This document shows positions 1-9,815 of a stretch of DNA of 64,000 nt, piece after piece (the stretch's first letter is position 1; every line of letters begins with the position of its first letter). This DNA comes from Panulirus ornatus. Taxonomy: Eukaryota > Arthropoda > Malacostraca > Decapoda > Palinuridae. The position numbers and the translations under genes were made by a program. The stretch covers positions 16,475,646 to 16,539,645 of the forward strand of contig NC_092261.1 in assembly GCF_036320965.1 (NCBI RefSeq), written 5' to 3'. The notes beneath the pieces were generated by a model that did no database searches, was not told the DNA's origin, and saw only the letters and a list, made by a program, of their open reading frames with translations.

Positions 1-60
1 ACGCCTCCTGATCATTTAAGTGGCGAGATAGTCTTTGCTTAATCTGGCCTACATCCTTCA

Positions 61-1000
61 TTCAGCGAGTGAGGTGCCCTGCATCCCTCACTGCAGTGTG
101 CGACGTACCCTGCATCCGTCATGCAGTGTGTGAGGTACCCTGCAACCGTCATGCAGTGTGCGACGTACCCTGCATCCGTCATGCAGTGTGTGAGGTACCC
201 TGCATCCCTCACTGCAGTGTGCGACGTACCCTGCATCCGTCATGCAGTGTGTGAGGTACCCTGCATCCGTCATGCAGTGTGTGAGGTACCCTGCATCCGT
301 CATGCAGTGTGTGAGGTACCCTGCATCCGTCATGCAGTGTGTGAGGTACCCTGCATCCGTCATGCAGTGTGTGAGGTACCCTGCAACCGTCATGCAGTGT
401 GTGAGGTACCCTGCATCCGTCATGCAGTGTGTGAGGTACCCTGCATCCGTCATGCAGTGTGTGAGGTACCCTGCATCCGTCATGCAGTGTGTGAGGTACC
501 CTGCATCCGTCATGCAGTGTGTGAGGTACCCTGCATCCGTCATGCAGTGTGTGAGGTACCCTGCATCCGTCATGCATGTGTGGAGGTACCCTGCATCCGT
601 CATGCAGTGTGTGGAGGTACCCTGATCCGTCATGCTGGGTGGTGAGGTACCGTGCGACCGTCATGCAGTGTGTGAGGTACCCTGCAATCCGTCATGCAGT
701 GTGTGAGGTACCCTGCATCCGTCATGCAGTGTGTGGAGGTACCCTGCATCCGTCATCGAGTGTGGTGAGGTACCCTGCATCCGTCATGCAGTGGGTGTGA
801 GGTACCCTGCATCCGTCATGCAGTGTGTGAGGTACCCTGCATCCGTCATGCAGTGTGTGAGGTACCCTGCATCCGTCATGCAGTGTGTGAGGTACCCTGC
901 ATCCGTCATGCAGTGTGTGAGGTACCCTGCATCCGTCATGCAGTGTGTGAGGTACCTCGCAACCGTCATGCAGTGTGCGGGATTACCGGAGGGAACACCC
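61..1000. repeat. 30-bp minisatellite, about 30 copies
   Basis: A tandem array whose consensus unit is 30 bp: TGCATCCGTCATGCAGTGTG followed by TGAGGTACCC. Nearly every unit carries a KpnI site (GGTACC). Units in the middle (about 240-560 and 800-950) are almost identical. Units near 60-240 and 575-790 carry substitutions and 1-2 bp indels, so the core is more homogeneous than the left edge and a central patch. Because 30 is a multiple of 3 and the unit lacks stops, several frames stay open on both strands; these are not genes. There are no unique spacers, so it is not a CRISPR array. Confidence 0.95.
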
Positions 1001-1029
1001 CGTGGCGCTCGGCTCAGGTGGGGAAGGCT

Positions 1030-1425
1030 GAGCTGAACGATGGGGAAGAGTGAGGGGGTGTGATGCTGGGAGGGGATGGGGAGGCTAACGATGGAGGGAG
1101 AGAGGCTAAGCTGACGGTGGAGAGGGAGGAGTTGGGGGTGTGAGCTGGGAAAGGAAGGGATGGGGGAAGGATGAGGGCGAGAGGGGGAGGGGGAAGGATG
1201 AGGGCGAGGGGGAGAGGTGTGTGAGCTGGCAAGGATATGGTAGACTGATGGAAAAGGGGGGTTGGAGGGTAGGATGACGGTGGAGGGAGAGGGGAGATGT
1301 GAGATGAGAGGGGAAACGGGTACTGGAAAAAAAAAAAAGGAGGGGAATAGGCTGACGGTGTCGGGGAGAAAAGGGAGTAACTTGGGAGGGTAAGTGGGAA
1401 GAATACAATACGGGAGACCTGGTGG
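1030..1425. repeat. degenerate purine-rich minisatellite (block 1)
   Basis: The plus strand is almost pure G and A, with a recurring GAGGCTGACGGTGGAGGG-like core spaced irregularly at roughly 40-60 bp. Local sub-repeats such as GATGAGGGCGAGGGGGAG occur near 1165-1215. The same GCTGACGGT core recurs at 3430-3720, so the two blocks appear related. A short A run lies near 1327-1338. The minus-strand open frames here are low-complexity Pro/Ser-rich translations and are not genes. Confidence 0.7.
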
Positions 1426-1779
1426 TCCATGATGAGGCGACCTGCAGTCATAACCTTGTGTGGAATGGAGACAAGACATCAAAGCAGATGGCACCTCCCA
1501 CCCACGTCTTCCTCCGGCTCAAAAGTTGAGAATAAAAAAAAGAATGTAATACCGAGAAAGTATACTACACTGGAAATTCTATAGGAAAGAGTAAACGGTA
1601 AAGAGTTGAATTCAAATTGATAATATCTTCTGCTATTGAATAACAGAAAACAAGTCATCCTTCTTGAAATAAGATTATCTATTGATAACAGATATCACCG
1701 AGGTACTTGTCTAGCCGTAAGTGGTCGTTACTGATAATCTTTGCACTTACAAAATCTGGTGGTAGTTTATTCCACTTAT
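1426..1779. other. unique spacer, nothing recognised
   Basis: This AT-leaning sequence lies between the purine-rich block and the CR1-like relic. It has short stop-rich frames only and no tandem structure that I can see. Confidence 0.5.
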
Positions 1780-3200
1780 TTTACACCATCACAGATGAAA
1801 ATATTTTTTCCCCACGTTGCTACAATGAAGTTCCGTTTAACTTCATACCATTATTTCCAATCGCTTGATCTCTTGTTTTAGTATAATGAAAACCCGTGTT
1901 TAATCTCCTTAGGGGCTTCACATTCTTTTTTTTTTTTGAGATCATTTTTTCTTCACAAGGCTTACTTCTAAGCGATGGAATTAGTGTTGTTGCTCTTCCA
2001 TGAATTCGTTCTAGCATTTCATTTTAATATCTAATCAACGCTGATGACAAGAATTGAAAAGTGTATTCCAAATGAAGTCTGACAGGGACTTTATAGCGAG
2101 TACTGTGTCCCTTGTTTTGTATAGTTTACACTCTGGCTATGAATATAAGCATGCTGTTAGCTTTATTGTATGCAGCTAGGCATTTTTTTGTGTGTGTAAC
2201 TTAAGGCCTTGCTAATAATCACTTTCAGGCGTCTTTCTTATCTTGAACTTCCAATAACGCTTTACCGAGCATCTTGTATTCGTGGTTTATATCTTCAGCA
2301 CCAAAGTGCGCTTTTCTCGTAGTTACCTACGATGAAATTTGCTGGCCATGTCTCTAACCGTTACTCCATTAGTTTTGTTGAAATCCCTCCGAGTCTTCAA
2401 TCGGTCTTGCTTTGACGGGTCCGTATTTCCTAATTTCGTATCGCTGGCAAATTTCAGATTTCGACCGTTAGACGAGTCCTGGCCCCAGGTGTATGCCTTG
2501 TGGCACTACCCGAGCTCGGCCCGTGAAGCCAGTGGAATGCTTCATCATTTCCTGGCACTCGTTCCCCATCTGAAAGCCGGTCCGACAGTCCACAGGCAGA
2601 TTACATTTTGCATGTCATGAGGTTTAAAGCTACGTAGCGGTCTTCGGTGTGGTATATATTGTCGAGGGATTTCTGCAAATCAGGTTATATAGCATCAATG
2701 GGTAATTAGAAGTTCCAGTTATTAGGTATATGACGATGGAATTTAATCAGGTTCGTCAGAAAAGACCTTCTGTTCCTAAATAAGAACTGATGGTCGGTTA
2801 TCAGTCTACTTTCTCCATGGAATTCAACAACTTTATCCCTAATCATCATCATTTCCTACAATTTACCAAGAAGCAATGTAAGGCTGATGGGACGGTAGAC
2901 TGAAATACATTTTCCATCTTTCTCTCTTTTTTCTTTTTTTCTAAAGCTATTACATTAATAAGTTTCCAGTCTTTCAGCACTTTCCCTTTCTGCAATGATT
3001 TTTTTTTTTCAAATCTTAAGTCATTGAAGGAAACAGTTGCTAGCTGACTTCTTTCAGTATTCGACAGTTGCCAGCTGACTTCTTTCAGTATTCGACAGTT
3101 GCCAGCTGACTTCTTTCAGTATTCGACAGTTGCCAGTTGACTTCTTTCAGTATTCGTGGGGACCATTTAGCTTGTTCGGATTAAGTTCATTAAAAAATTC
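1780..3200 (-). mobile_element. CR1-like LINE relic (reverse transcriptase to C-terminus)
   Basis: Reading the minus strand, broken frames give the ordered landmarks of a CR1/L2-type non-LTR retrotransposon. First comes KVLKDWKLINVIAL near 2990-2945, then YRPISLTLL near 2905. RLITDHQFLFRNRRSFLTNL follows near 2815-2745. The active-site box reads LKFASDTKLG near 2457-2428, where the usual FADD has become FASD, so one catalytic aspartate is lost. The C-terminal thumb-like region contains MLERIHGRATTLIPSLRSKP near 2017-1950 and WNKLPPDFV near 1775. Many stops and frameshifts separate these pieces, so the copy is dead. No endonuclease is visible, consistent with 5' truncation. The exact clade (CR1, L2 or Rex1) is not resolved. 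Confidence 0.75.
3033..3156. repeat. 31-bp tandem repeat, 4 copies, inside the LINE relic
   Basis: The unit begins ACAGTTGCCAGCTGACTTCT and continues TTCAGTATTCG, with starts at 3033, 3064, 3095 and 3126. On the minus strand it reads as the start of the reverse transcriptase fingers region of the CR1-like relic. The expansion therefore happened within the element, and it shifts the frame because 31 is not a multiple of 3. Confidence 0.9.
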
Positions 3201-3429
3201 AAGGACTTTGTAGTGGTCAGTAATTTCATACGTCCAAATTTTCATTTCCTGAGACCAGGATTATCATGTTCGACGAATTATCGATAGTCAACAAATATAA
3301 ATATTTGCTTGGAATAAAAAAAAAAAAAACCACACGTTTTCTGTCTCTGGTTTTGTGTCAATTTTCCTCTGATAATGGGACACTTGTATTCTCGGTTTCT
3401 TTTTCTTTTTGCTGCGAACGTGGAGAGAG

Positions 3430-3720
3430 AAAATCGGTTGTGAGATGAGGGGTAGGATAGGCTGACGATTACGAGAGGCTGACGGTGAGGAAGGAAGGAG
3501 GGAGGCTGACGGAAGAGAGGGATAGGGGTATGAAGTAAAGGAGAGAAGGGAGGCCGACGGTGTACTGGGGGGAAGGATTTGAGTTGTGGGGGAAGGGGCG
3601 AAGAGCTGCCGACGGTGGTAAGAGGGAGGGGCGTAAGCTGAGGAGGGCAGGGGGGAAGGCAATGAAGATGTTGACGGTAGAGACTTGGGAGAGGGGGGGG
3701 ATAAAGTACCCTGACGTCAT
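3430..3720. repeat. degenerate purine-rich minisatellite (block 2)
   Basis: Plus-strand G/A-rich sequence in which GAGGCTGACGGT-like cores recur at irregular 40-60 bp spacing. It shares this core with the block at 1030-1425, on the other side of the CR1-like relic. Confidence 0.7.
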
Positions 3721-4003
3721 CATCCTTCATCAGGTCTTATTTCTTCGCCTGAACTAGCCAGTGTAGCGGGTTTTTGGATCACAACTAAACTCATCCAATG
3801 AAAATCTACGTCTTTTTTTTTTCCTTTGATTAGTGAAAGAAAATCTGAACTGGAATGACTGCAACAGATCTTCCAGACATAGGCGGAAGACAATACGTGA
3901 AGTGATGAAGTATATAGGAGAAAAACCCATAGCAAAACCTGTCAACACTAGGGCTATATCCTCTTTAAGAAACCTCTCCAATAATCCTGAGCATATTACC
4001 AGC

Positions 4004-4005
<2 letters not shown>

Positions 4006-4051
<46 letters not shown>
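4006..4051. repeat. (GA)n microsatellite
   Basis: About 23 uninterrupted GA dinucleotides. Confidence 0.97.
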
Positions 4052-4054
<3 letters not shown>

Positions 4055-4559
4055 TGAGCATGGCAAGCTCTCACGTCAGTTCCTCAACAGTGCAAAGACT
4101 TGCCTCCATAAATTCCTTTCCCAAATAATGTAAGAAAAAATGAAGGGAAAGAATTTCTCCCGCCCTCTTCCAAACGCAAAATTTCTGAATCAGGAAGGGA
4201 ATATATCCAGCGCCAGATTTAATTCCATTTCGTGCATTCGCCAGAGCAGTAAAATTTTGCACGTACAGTCGGGGACAAAAGTTGGTTCACAAACAAACGC
4301 GAGTCCATCACAGTTTACACTTTTACTGCTGGTGTGAAGGTCTATTTCTCGAGGATAACTGCCATCCCCGAGCACACTTTAGAACTCCGCGCCACGCAGC
4401 TCGGCCGTGGAGCAAGAAGGGCAGGTTTTACAGTCTAGCAGCGCCGGGAGAGGAACTATTGTCCCAAGCTGTACCACAAGCTTCAGCGCGGCCACTTGCC
4501 CTCCCACCGCCACCACCGTAAAACTTAAATGATAATAAGTTTATGGCTGAACGTGCAGG
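4052..4559. other. unique sequence, no gene recognised
   Basis: Mixed composition with a GC-richer end near 4370-4520. There are only short open frames, and I see no repeat structure or recognisable protein. Confidence 0.4.
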
Positions 4560-4925
4560 TGGGCCCCCATGATCTCCACTGGGGCGTGGAGGATGGGGAG
4601 AGGGGGAGGGATGTCATGGGCGTTGGCGGAGGGGAGGAGGTCATAGGGTCTGGGTGTGTCAAGGGCGCGGAGTGAGGTCAAGGGGAAGGAAGCTGTTGAA
4701 TGTCAATGGCGCAGGAGCCGGAGGAAGGGAAGTGGCGGTGGAAGTCCTTGGAGAGGGTGGAGGGCAGCGTGGAAGAACTGTGGTGGTGGAAGTCGTTGGA
4801 GAGGGCAAAAGGCACTGTAGGAGAACTGTGGTGGAAATGGTGGAGAGCAATGTAGGAGAACTGCGGTGGTGAAAGTCGTTGGAGAGGGGCGAAGGGTTTT
4901 GTAGGAGAACGAGGTGATGTGGTCG
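4560..4925. repeat. degenerate G-rich minisatellite, period about 57 bp
   Basis: Cores such as GAACTGTGGTGGTGGAAGTC and GTTGGAGAGGG recur about every 55-60 bp from roughly 4690 to 4915. The left part (4560-4690) is a looser GGAGGGG-rich tract. Open frames here are translations of the repeat. Confidence 0.65.
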
Positions 4926-5061
4926 TGTGTGCGACAAGAAGCCAGAGTGCTGTGTACATAAGTACATAGCGTGGGTGGTTGCCGGGTGGCGTGCGCCGAG
5001 GTGTGGCCGTGGGTACAGACGGCACTGGCTTGTCATGGGGTTGGCTGTCGTGTGTCCTGGG

Positions 5062-5145
5062 GATGTGGCGCAGGTAGAGGGATGTGGCGCAGGTAGGGGG
5101 ATGTGGTGCAGGTAGAGGGATGTGGCGCAGGTAGGGGGATGTGGG
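5062..5145. repeat. 19-bp tandem repeat, about 4.3 copies
   Basis: The unit is GATGTGGCGCAGGTAGAGG, with starts at 5062, 5081, 5100, 5119 and 5138. The period is exactly 19 bp and there are only single-base differences. Confidence 0.9.
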
Positions 5146-5194
5146 AAGTGTGGCCGCAGGGTTTGTTTAGCCTCTTGAGTCCAACCGTGCGACC

Positions 5195-5325
5195 GCTCAG
5201 CGCGGCGGTGCTTGACTGGCTGACCTTGGAGACATGCATGATAGTGCTTGATGGTCTGACCTTAAAGACTTGCCCAAAGACACTTGATGAACTAACCTTG
5301 GAGACCTGACCTGAAAAAGTGTCAA
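5195..5325. repeat. short degenerate tandem repeat, about 40 bp
   Basis: Three imperfect units contain a CTTGA-TGGCTGACCTTGGAGAC-like core at about 5210, 5250 and 5288. Confidence 0.5.
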
Positions 5326-5654
5326 GTTTAAAGCCAGTCCGTAGTACGCAAAGGGTCGTACCATCGTGTTTAAGCGGCCGACAAGAAGGTCGATGACCCA
5401 TCTTTATGGCTGAGAAGCACCTGCTTAAAGACCTGCTGGGGCGATGGGAGTGCCTACGATAATAGTACAACTGTCACCAAAGTTACACCCAACAGGTGAC
5501 AAGAATGAGGACCGCTGCAGCGAGTGTATGCGAGGGGAAAGCTGACGTAACGCGGTACACACTAAAACTTGTGAGAATTGAGGAAGATGAAAAAAGAAGA
5601 ATGATACAAGAAATCCAACGAGAATTTTGACGGGCTATATAGGGCGGAAATAGA

Positions 5655-6060
5655 TCATGATTGAATTACGAGGTCTTCAATACCCCACACCTCGGCCTGG
5701 GACTTTAACTTACCTTACCTTGTGATGGTCTCGCCTCACAACTCGGTCTACCTTAAGCATACCCTCCAGGGGTTTAAGCCGATTTTCTAACCCCCCTGGA
5801 CTTGGTCTGAAAACTTACTTTACGATGGCTACCGAGGTCTTCTACTATCCTACACAGCTCAGCTGGGACCTGAGTTTATCTTATCTTGCGATGTTCTCGT
5901 CCCACACCTCAGCCCTGCACCTTACCTTATCTGACGTACACCCTACAATGGCTTCGAGGATTATCTACCACCAAAGCTCGGTCTAAGGACTGACCTCAAG
6001 ATGGTTACAGAGGTCTTCTACACACACACACACACACACACAGAGCTTGGTCCACCACCA
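5655..6060. repeat. decayed minisatellite, period about 58 bp, with embedded (CA)n
   Basis: The words GAGGTCTTCTAC, CACACCTCGGTCTGGGAC and CTTACCTTACCTTG(TC)GATGG recur in the same order seven or so times at about 55-65 bp spacing. Divergence is high. A (CA)n tract at 6022-6041 sits inside the last unit. Confidence 0.55.
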
Positions 6061-7320
6061 CCACGCTGTAATGTATGGCGAGCCATTGTGGACCCCAAGG
6101 TATGAATGGGCCAAAGAAAAGAACAATCAGTGGGGAGAATTTACTAGTCCCTCGGTGGTATTTCAGCGGGTGGCCGGCCACAGCTGATCTGTCTCCCCCA
6201 GGCCGGTGGACACACAGCTCGGGGACAATAAACACAAAGAGACGCAATAATAATAATCGTTTGTCTTAACTTTTTCATTCAATTCCGCGTCCGTTCGCTC
6301 CGCTGCTAAAGTTCCCCAGAGCCACTTCCAAAACGCAAACTATCTCTAATCACACATTCTGCAGGGGCCGACCCGTAAATTCCCTTAATACGCATATTTC
6401 GTCGTGGTTTGTGGCGTGATAACGCCATAAGGTACGACATGACAGGTGGCTAATTGTTTCACTCGTGCAGATGATAAGTAATCGACCCCGATCCTTTTAT
6501 TCGAGTGCACAAAGGAGTGAGGAGGTTGCATTGTCTCGAGCCCAGCCACAGTAGCTCGGGAGGGAGAAGGCGCAGCATTATGATAATGCGCATGATTATC
6601 GATCTATATCAAGCATGGACTTCGGGGAAACAACCTCAAGTGCCCCCCAAACCCCCTCCCCCCTCATACGCCCCCCTACGCTCCTGGGCTAACGCCTGAC
6701 TCTCACACGAAGTAAATATTATTAACGCCTGGCGGAGGAGCGCCCAAGTCATCCCCCACGACCTGCGGGGACATATACCACTGTAGAACAATAGGACATC
6801 TGGTCCTAAGGATGTCCACGTCATCCTTCACGGACCACCCATGCAATATGGTCCCACGAACGACGCATTCTAACGTCTGTTTGTTGCACTGCGTTATGTA
6901 AAAGGTCGTTTAAAAGAAAAATATACCGGCAATTAAAGTGGTTGTGTTATTTGTTCTAGCAGAGTAAGAGAAGATATGAGTCTCATGAGGGTTCATGCAC
7001 GAAAAGTCTAGTTAATTCCTCACATAAACTTCCGGTAATTAGTAATATGTTGTGTTTTACGGGACCAGCTGATGGGAGTGAGATTCTCAAAAAAATGTTT
7101 TTAAAAAAAAGGGGAAGGTTATTATTCTGAAGACGAGTTAAAGCGTACCGCAGACTCCTGGAGGAAACCATCGGTTCAAAACGGAAGATATCTGGCGACT
7201 CATCGACAACAGAGTTACAGATGTATATCGACTGGTGTATATGAATCCACCATCGACCACCACTTCGCTCGAGCGCATTTCGACGCAGTCCAAAGGATGA
7301 TTCAAGATAATCAATCAGCT
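6061..7320. other. unique sequence, no gene recognised
   Basis: Mixed sequence with short frames only. There is a C-rich patch near 6640-6690 and nothing tandem. No RNA gene or protein family is recognisable. Confidence 0.4.
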
Positions 7321-7324
7321 ATGA

Positions 7325-7825
7325 GGATTGGGGAAGGCGGGGATTGGGGAAGGTGGGAATTGGGGAAGGTGGGGATTGGGGAAGGAGGGGATTGGAGAAG
7401 GTGGGAATTGGGGAAGGTGGGGATTGGGGAAGGTGGGGATTGGGGAAGGTGGGGATTGGGGAAGGAGGGGATTGGAGAAGGTGGGAATTGGGGAAGGTGG
7501 GGATAGGGGAAGGAGGGGATTGGGGAAGGAGGGGATAGGGGAAGGAGGGGATTGGGGAAGGAGTGGATTGGGGAAGGAGGGGATTGGAGAAGGTGGGAAT
7601 TGGGGAAGGTGGGGATAGGGGAAGGAGGGGATTGGGGAAGGAGTGGATTGGGGAAGGAGGGGATTGGGGAAGGTGGGAATTGGGGAAGGCGGGGATTGGC
7701 GAAGGCGGGGACTGGCGAAGGCGGGGATTGGGGAAGGTGGGAATTGGCGAAGGCGGGGATTGGCGAAGGCGGGGATTCGGGAAGATGGGAATTGGGGAAG
7801 GAAGGGATTGGGGAAGGCAAGACGA
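7325..7825. repeat. 16-bp G-rich minisatellite (G-quadruplex capable)
   Basis: About 31 copies of ATTGGGGAAGGTGGGG, with variants AAGGAGGGG, AAGGCGGGG and TGGCGAAGG. Every unit has two G-runs of 3-4 bases separated by 3-5 bases, so four-run G-quadruplexes are possible throughout the plus strand, with C-rich i-motif potential on the minus strand. Variants occur in blocks: T/A variants to the left, and C variants (GGCGAAGGCGGGG) from about 7685. All three frames of each strand stay open for 90-190 codons. This is a property of the unit, not evidence of coding. Confidence 0.95.
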
Positions 7826-8009
7826 GGCCAGCACAATACAATGATGGTTATGTCCACCGTTTGTTTCTTAGTCCCCACCAGTTCTCCACCAGGAAGGGCG
7901 GGCTGTGTGATGATAGTGGTTACCGAGAGCCACTGATACCGATCGCTGCTGTGATGGTGGTTTTAAGACTGATGATGGCGACGGTAGAGGAAGCTGCTGG
8001 TGATGAAGG

Positions 8010-8370
8010 TAGTTACGTCGTGATGTTGTGATGGTGATGGTGATGGTGATCCTCCTTGTGATGGTGATGGTGGTGGTGGTGATGGTGGTGATGGTGGAGA
8101 TAACGATGCTGATGACGATAATGGTGGTGGTACAGATTCTGCCGAAGATGATGATGATGGTGATGCTAGTGATGGTAATAATGCTCTTGCTGGTGCCTGA
8201 TGGTGATGATGAAGGGTGGTCATGACCCATCTCCTGCTGATAGTGATAATGATGACAGTAGTGCTCATGATGATGACCTATTGACGGAGAGGGTGGTATT
8301 GATGCATCTGTGAGGAAGATGGTGGAGACAGTGATAATGGTGACGATAGTGGTGGCAGTGATGTGGATGG
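8010..8370. repeat. (GAT/GGT)n trinucleotide-rich tract
   Basis: Imperfect GATGGTGATGGTGGTG-type repeats extend over about 350 bp, with blocks of GATGAT and GGTGGT. Confidence 0.8.
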
Positions 8371-8526
8371 TGTCACTGCTCTCAGAAGAACAGTGACACG
8401 CTTTCCCTACCAGACAAGACTGCTATGGAGGGACTTGGCCCGACACAAGGGCAAGTACAAGAAGATGACATTCGGGAAAAAAAAATTGGACCAACTCGCC
8501 TCTTGCAACAACCAGAAATGAAACCC

Positions 8527-8530
<4 letters not shown>

Positions 8531-8601
<71 letters not shown>
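8531..8601. repeat. (GA)n microsatellite
   Basis: About 35 uninterrupted GA units. Confidence 0.97.
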
Positions 8602-8603
<2 letters not shown>

Positions 8604-9439
8604 GAGTGACGAACCTCCCTACCAGCAAAACTGTCTTTAATATCGTCCTCCCATTCTGCCATCCAAGAGACCAATCTCCCACAATATTACGACGGGGCCT
8701 TATGCGAGCTGCGAAGGGCTGGTCACTTGTGGGTTCTAGTTTCCCCTCTGACCTCATTCGGTGCTTCAAGCATTTTAATCGAGCGCAAGATAAGGCACAG
8801 GGAGCTTAAAAACTTGCCGAGTTGTGGGGTCTCAGCATCAGTTATATGCAAGGCCTTTTGGAGAGGAGAGGATATTTCCGAGATCTGATTCCACAAAGAA
8901 AAACGAGCGAGATCTGTACGAAATCCTCAAACCATGAAAACAGCTTTGTAAACGGCCTTATCCTCTTCGTGTCCTATGGACGTCTGATATTAATCTTGTA
9001 TTCCCTAATTATAAAGATTAATCTAACCGAGACTGAGAAGCTCAAAATGCGATGATCAACTTATGAAAACTGTCTGGAAGGGAAATTGTGTATTTGCGCG
9101 GCAGTCCTAGTGATACACTCTCTCATAAAAGACTTCAAAACACTTGCACCAACAAGCAACAAGAAGCATTTGTAAAATCTCCGCATTATCTTTGATTCAT
9201 GAAGATCTGTTACGTTCTATGGGATGAATTAGTGTCAATTTTTCGTAGAGGGTTACGATCCAACGTCCTCGGCACCATATACTTGGAGGATCCTTGAAAG
9301 ACCAGTGTTGGGTGTAGTTTCCGAGGGATGTCAGATCTAAACCTTCACTCTCCACCTACAGTTCAAAGCACTGACTCCACTGCCGGAGTCTGGAGCAAGA
9401 GCCATGAGTATAAGAACTACGTACATAGTACCCTCAAGC
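8602..9439. other. unique sequence, no gene recognised
   Basis: Short frames only, with no similarity to the transposon families elsewhere in the window that I can detect. Confidence 0.4.
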
Positions 9440-9815
9440 ACATACACTCGTCACTGACCATCAGGTCTTCCGTCAACTGGTTTTCAATTGTACTTCAAAG
9501 TACAGTCCTCCAGCAGGCAGCTTCTCCTGGAACAATAGGTCTTTGTTAACTGGCCTTCGCATGTACTCCAGTGTATAGTCACTGGTCTTCTAATATACTC
9601 CGGTGTACAGTCTTCCAACAGACAACTTCGTAATAGATCAACAGGTCTTCTGTTACCTGGATTTCTAATGGACCCCTAAGTACCATACTCCAGCAAATAA
9701 CCTCGTCATAGACCACCAGGTCTGTCTGTTCGCCGGTCTGTCTGTTATAAACCCATGTACAGTCCTCCAGCAGATGACCTCATCACAGACCACTGGGTCT
9801 GTATGTCTTCTCCCT
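9440..9815. repeat. decayed minisatellite, period about 80-105 bp
   Basis: An ordered set of words recurs about five times: GACCACCAGGTCTTCTGT, AACTGGTTTTC, then GTACAGTCCTCCAGCAGA and a CCTCGTCATAGACC-like word. Units begin near 9456, 9531, 9636, 9713 and 9790. Divergence and length variation are high. Confidence 0.65.

Noticed and set aside
61..1000. CRISPR-like regular array
   Set aside because: Units are contiguous with no unique spacers and the genome is eukaryotic; it is a minisatellite.
7311..7878. Pro/Ser-rich frames of 171-187 codons on the minus strand
   Set aside because: All three frames are open over the 16-bp array, as expected from a unit lacking stops.
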